From the NCBI GenBank assembly GCA_016234705.1, contig JACRAS010000197.1, positions 1 through 64,000 of the forward strand: DNA of 64,000 bases, written 5' to 3'. Shown here one piece after another: positions 8,870 to 17,695 of this stretch. The position numbers were made by a program, and so were the translations under genes. A model generated the notes under the pieces. It ran no database searches and was not told where the DNA came from. It worked only from the letters and a program-made list of their open reading frames with translations. The DNA is from Betaproteobacteria bacterium. Lineage in GTDB: Bacteria > Pseudomonadota > Gammaproteobacteria > Burkholderiales > SG8-39. Each line of letters opens with the position of its first letter. Position 1 is the stretch's first letter.

Positions 8870-9661
8870 ATGGACAAGTATCTCAGCATCGAGCGGGTGG
8901 GCATGGTGTTCGACACGCGCAAGGGGCCTTTCACCGCGCTAGCGGACATCAGCCTCGCCCTCGACCAGGGCGAGTTCGTTTCGCTCATCGGGCATTCCGG
9001 CTGCGGCAAATCGACGCTGCTCAACCTTGTCGCCGGCCTGATCAAGCCCTCGAGCGGCGCCATGATCCTTGCCGGTCGCGAAATCGCGGGGCCGGGCCCC
9101 GACCGCGGCGTGGTCTTCCAGAACCATTCGCTGTTGCCCTGGCTGACCTGTTTCGACAACGTGCATCTCGCGGTGGAGCGCGTGTTCGGCGGGGGCGAGA
9201 GCCGGGCCGATCTGAAGGCGCGCACCCGCCGCGCCCTCGAGCTGGTGCATCTAGGGGACGCCGAATCCAAGTTCCCGCATGAAATCTCCGGCGGCATGAA
9301 ACAGCGCGTCGGCATCGCCCGCGCCCTTTCGATGGAGCCGAAGATGCTGCTGCTCGACGAGCCCTTCGGCGCGCTCGACGCGCTGACGCGTGCCCACCTG
9401 CAGGACGAATTGCTGCGCATCGTCGCCGCCACCGGCAGCACGGTGTTCATGGTGACCCACGACGTCGATGAGGCGGTGCTGCTTTCCGACCGCGTGGTCA
9501 TGCTCACTAACGGCCCGGCCGCGGGCATCGGCGAGATCCTCGCCATAGACCTGCCGCGCCCGCGCGAGCGGCTGGCGCTGGCGAGCCACCCGCGTTACCT
9601 GCAATACCGCAAGGCGGTGCTGCAGTTCCTGTACCAGAAGCAGATGCGCGCGGCGGCTTGA
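8870..9661 (+). CDS. nrtD: Nitrate ABC transporter ATP-binding protein
   Basis: A 263-residue ABC ATPase that energises NrtB. Visible: Walker A GHSGCGKST, Q-loop region VVFQNHSLLPWL, signature EISGGMKQRVGIARAL, Walker B MLLLDEPFGALD and switch His in MVTHDVDEA. The length fits NrtD/SsuB/TauB-type proteins without the extra substrate-binding-like domain of cyanobacterial NrtC. The ATG has AGAAAGGGAACAGCC before it. It is followed closely by a small membrane ORF and nirB. Confidence 0.92.
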   Translation: MDKYLSIERVGMVFDTRKGPFTALADISLALDQGEFVSLIGHSGCGKSTLLNLVAGLIKPSSGAMILAGREIAGPGPDRGVVFQNHSLLPWLTCFDNVHLAVERVFGGGESRADLKARTRRALELVHLGDAESKFPHEISGGMKQRVGIARALSMEPKMLLLDEPFGALDALTRAHLQDELLRIVAATGSTVFMVTHDVDEAVLLSDRVVMLTNGPAAGIGEILAIDLPRPRERLALASHPRYLQYRKAVLQFLYQKQMRAAA

Positions 9662-9674
9662 GGACAGGTGCTGA

Positions 9675-9797
9675 GTGAACGATGAGGGCATTGCCGAACA
9701 AAACGTGGCGCGAGCCGACGCGATCGGCGCCTGGGTGTGCACCATCGGCGTGGTCGCAGCCGTCGTGTTGGTGGTGGTCTTCGCCGTAACGATGTGA
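9675..9797 (+). CDS. Small single-span membrane protein between nrtD and nirB
   Basis: A 40-residue ORF starting at GTG (9675), 13 bp after the nrtD stop and 7 bp before nirB. About 20 polar residues (MNDEGIAEQNVARADA) are followed by a continuous hydrophobic run of about 22 residues rich in Val/Ala, ending at TGA. AGGA lies about 10 bases upstream of GTG. The position within a tight operon and the clear N-polar/C-hydrophobic design argue for a real small protein, possibly a membrane anchor or transporter accessory. I do not recognise a family. Confidence 0.6.
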   Translation: MNDEGIAEQNVARADAIGAWVCTIGVVAAVVLVVVFAVTM

Positions 9798-9804
9798 GGC
9801 AGGA

Positions 9805-12234
9805 ATGAAAAAAATGAAACTCGTGATGGTCGGAAACGGCATGGCCGGAGTGCGAACTATTGAGGAGTTGCTCAAGCTCGCGCCGGATCTGTATGACATC
9901 ACCGTGTTCGGTGCCGAGCCTCACGCCAACTACAACCGCATCCTGCTGTCGCCGGTGCTGGCGGGCGAAATGACGCTCAAGGACATCATGCTGAACGATG
10001 TCGACTGGTATCGCGACAACGGCATCCGCCTGCACCTGGGCAAGAAAGTGGTGAAAATCGACCGCATCGCGAGGCGAGTCATCGCGTCCGATGGCACCGA
10101 AGCCGAATATGACCGGGTGCTGCTTGCAACCGGGTCTAATCCCCTCATCTTACCCGTCCCCGGGGGCGGGCTCGACGGCGTGCTCAGCTACCGCGACATC
10201 GCCGATACCAACGCCATGATCGAAGCCGCGGCGAAATACAAGCACGCCGTGGTGATCGGCGGCGGTCTGCTTGGCCTGGAGGCCGCCAACGGCTTGAAGG
10301 CGCGCGGCATGAACGTCACCGTGGTGCATCTGATGGACTGGCTGATGGAGCGCCAGCTCGATTGCACCGCCGCGGACATGCTGCAGCATTCGCTCGAAGC
10401 CAAGGGCCTGCAGTTCCTGCTGAAAACCGAGACCAGTGAAATCGTCGGCGGCGCCGACGGCCGCGTGCAAGCCGTCAGGTTCAAGGACGGGAGCGAACTC
10501 GCCGCCGACCTGGTGGTAATGGCTGTGGGGATCCGGCCCAACACCGAACTCGCCGAATCCGCCGGTCTGTACTGCAAGCGCGGCATCGTCGTGAACGACA
10601 CCATGCAGACCTACGACCCCAAGATCTACGCCGTGGGCGAGTGCGTGGCGCACCGCGGCGTGGCCTATGGCCTGGTCGCGCCGCTGTTCGCGATGGGCAA
10701 GGTGTGCGCCAATCACCTGGCGCATTTCGGCATCGGCCGCTACGAGGGCTCGACCCTGTCGACCAAGCTCAAGGTCACCGGCATCGACCTGTTCTCGGCC
10801 GGCGATTTCATCGGCAACGGCGAGACCGAGGAAATCGTGCTGCACGATGCCGTCGGCGGGGTGTACAAGAAGCTCGTCATCCGCGACGACCGCATCGTCG
10901 GCGGCATCATGGTCGGGGACACCGCGGACGGCTCCTGGTACCTGCAACTCTTGCGCGACCGGCAGGATATACACGACATCCGCGACCATCTGATGTTCGG
11001 ACAAAGCCACCTCGGCAACAGCGGCCACCAGGGCAGAAGCAATGCCGCGGCGATGTCCGACGAGATGGAGGTGTGCGGCTGCAACGGCGTGTGCAAGGGC
11101 GCGATCGTGCGCGCGATCAAGGAGCAGGGCCTGTTCAGCCTGGACGAGGTGCGCAAGCACACCAGGGCCTCGAGTTCCTGCGGCTCGTGCACCGGACTGG
11201 TGGAGCAGATCCTCGCCTCGACCGTGGGCGGCGCCTACCAACCGGCCGAATCGAAGACCAAGCCCGTGTGCGGCTGCACCGACCATAGCCACGAGGACGT
11301 GCGGCGCATGATCCGCGAGCACAAATTGCTGTCGATCCCGGAGGTGATGAAGTTCATGGAATGGCGCACGCCCAACGGCTGCGCCAGTTGCCGCCCGGCG
11401 CTCAACTATTACCTCATTTCGACCTGGCCGCGCGAAGCGGCGGACGATCCGCAGTCGCGTTTCATCAACGAGCGCGCGCACGCCAACATCCAGAAGGACG
11501 GCACTTACTCGGTGGTGCCGCGCATGTGGGGCGGCAGCACCAGCGCCGCAGAATTGCGTCGCATCGCCGACGTAGTGGACAAATACCAGATTCCGACGGT
11601 GAAACTCACCGGCGGCCAGCGCGTCGACCTGCTCGGCGTAAAAAAACAGGACTTGCCCGCGGTGTGGCGCGACCTCGGCATGCCTTCCGGCCATGCCTAT
11701 GCCAAGGCGCTGCGCACGGTGAAGACCTGCGTCGGCTCCGAATGGTGCCGCTTCGGCGTGCAGGACTCGACCAACATGGGCATCGCCATGGAAAAGGATC
11801 TTTGGCGCATGTACGCGCCGCACAAGGTCAAGCTGGCGGTGTCGGGCTGCCCGCGCAACTGCGCCGAGGCCACCATCAAGGACGTGGGCGTGATCGGGGT
11901 GGATTCGGGCTGGGAGATCTACGTCGCCGGCAACGGCGGCATCAAGGCCGAGGTGGCGCAGTTCCTGTGCAAAGTGTCAACCGCAGCCGAGGTGCTCGAA
12001 TACGCCGGCGCCTTCCTCCAGCTCTACCGCGAGGAGGGGCGCTACCTCGACCGCACCGTGCACTACGTGGCGCGCGCCGGTCTGGACTACATCAAGCGGC
12101 GCGTCGTCGATGACGGGAACAACCGCAAGGCGCTCTACGCGCGGCTGCAGTACGCGCTCTCCGGCGAGAAGGACCCGTGGCAGGAGCGTGCCGCGGGCGC
12201 GGCGAAACACGAATTCGAATTGCTGGAGGTATAG
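9805..12234 (+). CDS. nirB: NADH-dependent nitrite reductase, large subunit
   Basis: An 809-residue cytoplasmic enzyme that reduces nitrite to ammonium with six electrons. Domains in order: FAD-binding (VMVGNGMAGVRTIEEL), NAD(H)-binding (VVIGGGLLGLEAANGL), two BFD-like [2Fe-2S] modules (cysteines in CGCNGVCKG/SSCGSCTG, then VCGCTD/NGCASCRPA), the ferredoxin-like half-domain, and the siroheme/[4Fe-4S] domain with KTCVGSEWCRFG and SGCPRNCAEA. The length is normal for NirB. ATG at 9805 has GGCAGGA upstream. It stops 2 bp before nirD. Confidence 0.95.
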   Translation: MKKMKLVMVGNGMAGVRTIEELLKLAPDLYDITVFGAEPHANYNRILLSPVLAGEMTLKDIMLNDVDWYRDNGIRLHLGKKVVKIDRIARRVIASDGTEAEYDRVLLATGSNPLILPVPGGGLDGVLSYRDIADTNAMIEAAAKYKHAVVIGGGLLGLEAANGLKARGMNVTVVHLMDWLMERQLDCTAADMLQHSLEAKGLQFLLKTETSEIVGGADGRVQAVRFKDGSELAADLVVMAVGIRPNTELAESAGLYCKRGIVVNDTMQTYDPKIYAVGECVAHRGVAYGLVAPLFAMGKVCANHLAHFGIGRYEGSTLSTKLKVTGIDLFSAGDFIGNGETEEIVLHDAVGGVYKKLVIRDDRIVGGIMVGDTADGSWYLQLLRDRQDIHDIRDHLMFGQSHLGNSGHQGRSNAAAMSDEMEVCGCNGVCKGAIVRAIKEQGLFSLDEVRKHTRASSSCGSCTGLVEQILASTVGGAYQPAESKTKPVCGCTDHSHEDVRRMIREHKLLSIPEVMKFMEWRTPNGCASCRPALNYYLISTWPREAADDPQSRFINERAHANIQKDGTYSVVPRMWGGSTSAAELRRIADVVDKYQIPTVKLTGGQRVDLLGVKKQDLPAVWRDLGMPSGHAYAKALRTVKTCVGSEWCRFGVQDSTNMGIAMEKDLWRMYAPHKVKLAVSGCPRNCAEATIKDVGVIGVDSGWEIYVAGNGGIKAEVAQFLCKVSTAAEVLEYAGAFLQLYREEGRYLDRTVHYVARAGLDYIKRRVVDDGNNRKALYARLQYALSGEKDPWQERAAGAAKHEFELLEV

Positions 12235-12236
12235 CG

Positions 12237-12572
12237 ATGGGAGCGCTCGCGGAGCCGCTAGTCGCAGTGAAGTGGGTCAGGGCCTGCCGCGTCGAAGACA
12301 TTCCGCGGCTGGGCGCGCGCGTGGTGAAAAGCGCGCGGGGCGACATCGCGGTGTTCCGCAACGCCGAGGACGAAGTGTTCGCGCTCGCCGACAAATGCCC
12401 GCACAAGGGCGGGCCACTGTCGCAGGGCATCGTCCATGGGCGCAAAGTCGCCTGCCCGCTGCACAACTGGAACATCCAGCTCGAGGACGGCTGCGCCGTC
12501 GCGCCGGACAAGGGCTGCGCCAGGCGCTACCCGGTGAAAGTCGAGGCAGGGGAAGTGTTGCTACAAATTTGA
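12237..12572 (+). CDS. nirD: Nitrite reductase, small (Rieske) subunit
   Basis: A 111-residue Rieske-type subunit of NADH nitrite reductase. The cluster-like motifs CPHKGGPL and CPLHNW are present. ATG at 12237 overlaps the upstream translation context (GGAGGTATAGCG) and lies 2 bp after nirB. Its last ~28 codons, with the stop and 20 bp beyond, are duplicated 15 kb downstream at 27761-27843, which brackets the defence island. The gene itself appears complete. Confidence 0.93.
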   Translation: MGALAEPLVAVKWVRACRVEDIPRLGARVVKSARGDIAVFRNAEDEVFALADKCPHKGGPLSQGIVHGRKVACPLHNWNIQLEDGCAVAPDKGCARRYPVKVEAGEVLLQI

Positions 12573-12595
12573 GCCTAAAGGTTTCCAGCGCCACC
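12513..12595 (+). repeat. Left copy of the 83-bp nirD-end duplication (island boundary)
   Basis: 83 bp covering the final 19 codons of nirD, its stop and 20 bp downstream. It recurs in the same orientation at 27761-27843 with four mismatches, three of them synonymous or near-synonymous in the nirD frame. Weaker similarity continues for about 30 bp past both copies (GGCAAGACGAT shared). This is the pattern of an att-like duplication or of recombination with a foreign nirD end. Confidence 0.85.
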
Positions 12596-12704
12596 GTTGT
12601 GTGCCAAAAAACCGGCAAGACGATTTGCGGGCAGATGATCCGGCTAAGCACAGGAGGACATACCAGGCGCCGTCCGCATATTTCCCGGCCCTAACAGGGT
12701 CGTA

Positions 12705-13910
12705 TTAGTTGCTATTGACTTCTGCTTCTGGCCAAAGATTCGGGAACAGAAACCGTAGCGAATCAAGCGGCACTCCAAAAGCGACTGGCGAGCGCGTTGA
12801 CTCCTCCGTCAACACACCAAAATCAAGCAGGCTTGCCAGAACTCTCCGGCCGGTACGCTCACCTAGGCCCGTCATTGCGACGAACCTTGAGCGCTCGATC
12901 GGACCAGCCATAGCAACGTAGTGCAATGCTTCCAGTGCGTCGATCTTGACGACGGATTTTTCGCTACCAATTGCCCAAGGTTGCTGTTGCAGATGAAGAA
13001 GCAGCGATTTAAGTCGATCTCGCAGCGAAGCAAAATCAAGTCTTTCGCGCATGAAACCGACCTGGTCCAAACATGCTCCGAGAAAATAGCTGGCGAAAGC
13101 GACTAGCTCTTCTTGTGAAAGTGGACCGCGCCCGTCAAAATCGTTTCGGCGCGACAAGTCTGCGTTATTGAGACGGGCGTAGTACTGCTCTTGCGTGCGT
13201 GCGAGACCACGCATGGGTGACCACAAACCCTGCGTGAGTCCCATAGCGTGCAACACAAGATGCGTATGAAGACGCGCGGCGCGCCCATTGCCATCGATGA
13301 AGGGGTGGATCCAGGCTAGTCGATGATGCGAGCAGGCCGCCCCAATCAGAAGCGCTTCCGTGCCGGCCAGTTTGTGATAGCGTTCCGCCCATGCCTCCAT
13401 CAGCCCCTCAATGTCCTCCGGCGGCGGAGCGACATGCAGTCCAGCCTTCACACCTTTTTTCCGGTATTCGCCTGGAATGATGGTTTCGCCCTCGTCGGCA
13501 ACTCGGTCCGCCTCGGGTAACTTGCTATAGAGCAAGCCATGAATCTTACAAACTAACAGTGGCGAGAAGGCATTTCCCGGAGCAGTGTCTGCGAGATTCA
13601 GTTCTAGCTGTTGCTCAACTTCCATATGCGCGATAGCTACGCGCTGCTTTCTAGCCAGCGCCGCATCCACGTTGAAATCCTTTTTAATGGCGCGCTCGAT
13701 TTCTGCGGGCTTGGTATGTTGCCCCTCGATCTTGTTTGTGTAATACGAGTTCATCTCTCGCAACTTTGGGCTAAGCGCGCGAGCCATCGATGCCCCTGCC
13801 TGACCTTGAAGGGTGTGGCACTCGGCGATGAGTTGTGCGGCCAGCTCATGTAATGGTCCTAGGACCCGTTCCTCAGGGAACAGCGGCTGAAATTGGCTAA
13901 TATCGGTCAT
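12705..13910 (-). CDS. Fic-family protein (AMP-transferase type)
   Basis: A 401-residue Fic protein. The Fic core HPFIDGNGRAARL contains the catalytic His and the phosphate-binding GNGR. Upstream, TNKIEG fits the inhibitory helix motif [S/T]xxxE[G/N] placed N-terminal to the core, as in class II Fic enzymes with built-in inhibition. The C-terminal ~100 residues look like a winged-helix region (GLGERTGRRVLASLLDFGVL). The usual activity is AMP transfer to a target protein; the target is unknown. It is divergent from the helicase operon across a 209-bp AT-rich region. It may be a passenger of the island or a regulator of it. Confidence 0.85.
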   Translation of the reverse strand: MTDISQFQPLFPEERVLGPLHELAAQLIAECHTLQGQAGASMARALSPKLREMNSYYTNKIEGQHTKPAEIERAIKKDFNVDAALARKQRVAIAHMEVEQQLELNLADTAPGNAFSPLLVCKIHGLLYSKLPEADRVADEGETIIPGEYRKKGVKAGLHVAPPPEDIEGLMEAWAERYHKLAGTEALLIGAACSHHRLAWIHPFIDGNGRAARLHTHLVLHAMGLTQGLWSPMRGLARTQEQYYARLNNADLSRRNDFDGRGPLSQEELVAFASYFLGACLDQVGFMRERLDFASLRDRLKSLLLHLQQQPWAIGSEKSVVKIDALEALHYVAMAGPIERSRFVAMTGLGERTGRRVLASLLDFGVLTEESTRSPVAFGVPLDSLRFLFPNLWPEAEVNSN

Positions 13911-13914
13911 TTAT

Positions 13915-14119
13915 GGGCAGTTCTTTGGACACAATAATGGACAGTTTAATCGCACTGCAGGTATTTGACAAACAGATACTATATGTGTCTCTATGAGCAT
14001 TATAGGACAGTTCTAAGGACACTTTAATTGCATCTAAGTCCATAGATATGCGCTTACCCACTTGAAATAACGTATAACATATGCTATATTGCACAAAATA
14101 TTATCATGCAACATTATAA
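13915..14119. promoter_or_regulatory. AT-rich divergent control region with repeated GGACA motifs
   Basis: The gap between fic and the helicase gene is much richer in A+T than its surroundings. CAGTTCTTTGGACAC (13918-13932) and CAGTTCTAAGGACAC (14008-14022) are direct repeats. Each is accompanied by a GGACA[G/C]TTTAAT element (13939-13950 and 14018-14029). Such spaced repeats could be operators for the HTH domain at the helicase N-terminus. Promoter boxes cannot be fixed. Confidence 0.5.
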
Positions 14120-17100
14120 ATGAAGCCACAAGAAATTAAGACCATCCGCAAGTCTCTTGGTCTTACCCAACAACGCTTAGCGACCTTACTTGGGGTCTCC
14201 TTCGCGACGCTAAATCGTTGGGAAAACGGCCAAGTGCGCCCTTCCCGATTGGCGCTAGAAAAGCTGCAAAGCCTCCAAACCGCAGGGGGCATTTTGCCGC
14301 CGAGCACGTCTGAGCATTTGGGCGCTTTGGCTGCCTCTGTTGATGCTAAGCTCAATTTCCTCGGCGATCCCAACCAAATTCGGGTTCTAGTTGAGGGCGA
14401 GCGCCTGAGTTACGGCCACTTGTTCAATCCCGCGTTCGCGGCCGAGATCAGCCAGATCGATCCGCTGCCCCATCAGCGCATCGCTGTCTACCAGCACATG
14501 TTGCCTCAACCTCGCTTGCGCTTCCTACTAGCGGATGATGCCGGCGCGGGCAAAACAATCATGACCGGTCTCTACGTGCGCGAAAGCCTTACGCGGCGGA
14601 CGATTCGTCGCGTACTCATCGTCTCGCCTGCCGGTCTGATCGGAAACTGGGCGCGAGAACTGCGTACGCTGTTTCAATTGCGGTTCAAAATCGTGACCAG
14701 CGCCGACGCCCGTAGAGGCAATCCGTTCACAGGACTGGAGGGTGATCTGGTTATCGTCAGTGTGGATTCCCTGCGAAGTGCAACGCTTTTCAAGGATCTT
14801 GGCGATCCTTCCGTGTTGCCTTATGACTTGGTTGTCTTCGACGAGGCCCACAAACTGTCTGCCAATCGGGACAATGATGGCACCTTCCGTCCCACTGATC
14901 GCTACCGCCTTGCCGAGTCGCTCGCAGGGGTCCGCGACATCCCGGACGACTGGCGCCTGCCTTGGAGCGCACATCATATGTTGCTGCTGACTGCCACGCC
15001 TCATATGGGCAAGGAGTACCCGTATTATTGTCTCTGGCGCTTGCTCGAACCTGAAGTGTTCAGTACCGAAACCTCGTTCAAGCTCTTTCCCGCGGACGCG
15101 CGCCACCGGTACTTCATCCGCCGCGTCAAGGAAGAGATGGTCGATCTGCGCGGCCGCGCGCTGTTTCCCAGGCGCATCTGCGATACGCATAGTTATGACC
15201 TCACCACGGGCGCCATCAGCGAACAGACCCTTTACGACGAAACCACCAAGTACATCCGGTATTACTACAACCAGGCACGTTTGCTGAACCGATCCGCGGC
15301 GCGCTTCGCGATGATGGTGTTCCAGCGCCGGCTTGCAAGCAGTACCTGGGCATTGTTGTGCTCCTTCCGGCGACGATTCGAACGACTCGAAACGTTGATC
15401 GACGACATCCAGACGGGGCGCATCCCGGAAGAACAATTGCGCGAGCAGCAAAGGAAGCTCGATCGGCAGACTCACGACTCCCTTGCCGAGAAATCCGCAG
15501 ACGAGGAGACCACCGAAGGCGGTATCGAAGAGCACGAAAAAGACGAGGCCGAAGCGCTCGGCGCATTCGTCGCAATTTCAGTGGCTGAGCTCATTGCCGA
15601 GCGCGAGAAAGTGCGCGAGCTGATTCGTCTCGCCGAGCGCGTGTACGAGCGCGGGCAGGAATCGAAATTCGAGAAAATGCGCGAGCTGCTGCGCGAGCCG
15701 CAGTTCGAGAACCAGAAAGTCATCATCTACACCGAGCACAAGGACACGCTTGAGTTTCTGACTAGACGCCTCGATGCCATGGGCTTTACCGGGCAAGTGG
15801 CGTTCATCCACGGCGGTTTGGACTTCCGGCAGCGCGACGCCCAGGTCGAACGTTTCCGGCGTCCTCATGGTGCTGCCTCAGGCGAGGAGGCCGGTGCCCG
15901 CTTCTTCGTCGGTACCGATGCGGCGGCCGAGGGCATCAACTTGCAGTTTTGTTGGGTACTCATCAACTACGACGTGCCCTGGAATCCAGCTCGGTTGGAG
16001 CAGCGCATGGGCCGCGTACATCGATACGGACAGAAGAAGGATCGTGTTGCCATTCTCAACCTCGTCGCAGGCAAGACCCGCGAAGGCCGGGTTGTCAAGA
16101 CGCTCCTCGACAAGCTCGAAGAAATTCGTACTGCCCTTGGCTCGGACAAGGTGTTCGACGTAATCGGACGGATCTTCGAAGGCGTTTCGCTCAGCGACTA
16201 TTTGCAGAAGGCCATCCTCTCCGACGATGCGGCTGATCGTGAGGCCATCGGTCTGGCGGGTCAACTCACAGTGGAGCAGGTTCGCGCGATCGCGGCGCGC
16301 GAGGAAGCCATCTACGGCAAGGGTGGCGAAGTGACACAGGCACTGCCCAAGCTGCAGGAAGCGCTGCACATCGAAGAGTTACGCAGGCTCCTGCCGGGCT
16401 ACGTACGGCGCTACCTTGAACACGCCGCTCCTGTAATTGGGGTGGATCTCATTGGCGACTTGGGCGCAACCTTCTTTCTGCGCGCTCGAACCCGCGGCGC
16501 AATCGACACCGTGGTGCCGCTGCTGGAAGGTTACCCCGACTCGGCACGTAACCGCTTGACCGTCTATCGCCCCGACGACAAGCACGACGCCGTCTTTCTC
16601 CATCCCGGAGAGCCTGTATTCGAGCGGCTGTCCGCGCTTGCTATCGAGCGTTGCAAGGCTGCGGGACAGCAAGGCGCGATCTTTATCGATCCGTCTGCGA
16701 TCAAGCCCTACCTGTATCACGTCGCGCGGGTCAACGTCGTGCGCGGCATCGACCAGGGGTTTCCGTCTCTGCATCAGGAGGAAGTGCTGGAGCAGCGCTT
16801 GGTCGGAGTGCGGCAATTCGCCGACAACAGCTTGGACGAAGCCCCCGTTGAGCACCTGCTGCTGCTCAAGCCTGGCGCCAAGGTTGACCCTGCAGCGGTG
16901 CCTTTTCTCGCGCAGGGGGCCACGTACCGTGCCGCCGCGGATCAGTTCGTACGCGAAATCCTACTGGCGCGATTGACGGAAATCCAGCACCTGACTGCAC
17001 GAGAACGTCTCACCCATACCGAAGAGTACTTGCGGCGTGCATATGACTATCAGGAGTCCGAGCTTGCGTCCGCCAGAAAGCGCTTTACCGAGAAGGCGCG

Positions 17101-17695
17101 CGAAGGCGACAAGCGTGCGGGCGCCGAACTCGAACGCATCAAGACCCAGCAGCGCAGTCTTTCCGAGCGGCGTGACCTTGCCGTAGCGCAGGTGCGCCGC
17201 GAGGCGGAGCTTATCGCTGCGGGCAAGGTGGAAATTATTGCCACGGCATTAGTTCAACCGTCCAACGATATCGAGGACGTCAAGGCGCGCGATGCAGAAG
17301 TCGAGCGAATTGCAATGGAGATTGCCATTGCGCATGAGGCTAGTTTAGGAGCCGATGTGCGTGATGTCTCGACGCCGAATAAGGCTCGCGTCGCCGGGCT
17401 GACCGATTACCCCGGATTCGATGTGCTTTCGAATCGCAGCGCGCAGGACGAGCGCGCGATCGAGGTCAAGGGGCGAGTTGGGACCGGTGACGTGGAGCTA
17501 ACCGAGAACGAGTGGGCGAAGGCGATCAATCTCCGTGAACGGTATTGGCTATATGTCGTGTTCGACTGCGGCACGCCCCAGCCCAGGCTTTTTCGCATCG
17601 CAGACCCATTCGGAAAGTTGCTCGCAAAATCGAAAGCGACGATGATCATCAATGCGCGTGAACTAATGGACGCTGCGCTAAGGGAGGAACGATGA
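14120..17695 (+). CDS. SNF2-type helicase with N-terminal XRE HTH and C-terminal DUF3883-like domain (DrmD-like)
   Basis: 1191 residues. Residues 1-55 are an XRE-type helix-turn-helix (KSLGLTQQRLATLLGVSFAT, RWENGQ). The helicase follows: motif I DDAGAGKT (139-146), motif II DEAH (241-244), motif III LTATPH, then the C-terminal RecA lobe with VIIYTEHKDTL, FFVGTDAAAEGINLQF and the motif VI arginine region RMGRVHRYGQ. A coiled-coil charged stretch near 950-1010 precedes a C-terminal DUF3883/NOV-like domain (AIEVKGR...ELTENEW). The closest named family I know is the SNF2 helicase DrmD of class 1 DISARM, but no drmA, drmB or drmC is nearby. It overlaps the next ORF by 4 bp (ATGA), so the two are translationally coupled. 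Likely a DNA translocase of an anti-phage system. Confidence 0.88.
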   Translation: MKPQEIKTIRKSLGLTQQRLATLLGVSFATLNRWENGQVRPSRLALEKLQSLQTAGGILPPSTSEHLGALAASVDAKLNFLGDPNQIRVLVEGERLSYGHLFNPAFAAEISQIDPLPHQRIAVYQHMLPQPRLRFLLADDAGAGKTIMTGLYVRESLTRRTIRRVLIVSPAGLIGNWARELRTLFQLRFKIVTSADARRGNPFTGLEGDLVIVSVDSLRSATLFKDLGDPSVLPYDLVVFDEAHKLSANRDNDGTFRPTDRYRLAESLAGVRDIPDDWRLPWSAHHMLLLTATPHMGKEYPYYCLWRLLEPEVFSTETSFKLFPADARHRYFIRRVKEEMVDLRGRALFPRRICDTHSYDLTTGAISEQTLYDETTKYIRYYYNQARLLNRSAARFAMMVFQRRLASSTWALLCSFRRRFERLETLIDDIQTGRIPEEQLREQQRKLDRQTHDSLAEKSADEETTEGGIEEHEKDEAEALGAFVAISVAELIAEREKVRELIRLAERVYERGQESKFEKMRELLREPQFENQKVIIYTEHKDTLEFLTRRLDAMGFTGQVAFIHGGLDFRQRDAQVERFRRPHGAASGEEAGARFFVGTDAAAEGINLQFCWVLINYDVPWNPARLEQRMGRVHRYGQKKDRVAILNLVAGKTREGRVVKTLLDKLEEIRTALGSDKVFDVIGRIFEGVSLSDYLQKAILSDDAADREAIGLAGQLTVEQVRAIAAREEAIYGKGGEVTQALPKLQEALHIEELRRLLPGYVRRYLEHAAPVIGVDLIGDLGATFFLRARTRGAIDTVVPLLEGYPDSARNRLTVYRPDDKHDAVFLHPGEPVFERLSALAIERCKAAGQQGAIFIDPSAIKPYLYHVARVNVVRGIDQGFPSLHQEEVLEQRLVGVRQFADNSLDEAPVEHLLLLKPGAKVDPAAVPFLAQGATYRAAADQFVREILLARLTEIQHLTARERLTHTEEYLRRAYDYQESELASARKRFTEKAREGDKRAGAELERIKTQQRSLSERRDLAVAQVRREAELIAAGKVEIIATALVQPSNDIEDVKARDAEVERIAMEIAIAHEASLGADVRDVSTPNKARVAGLTDYPGFDVLSNRSAQDERAIEVKGRVGTGDVELTENEWAKAINLRERYWLYVVFDCGTPQPRLFRIADPFGKLLAKSKATMIINARELMDAALREER

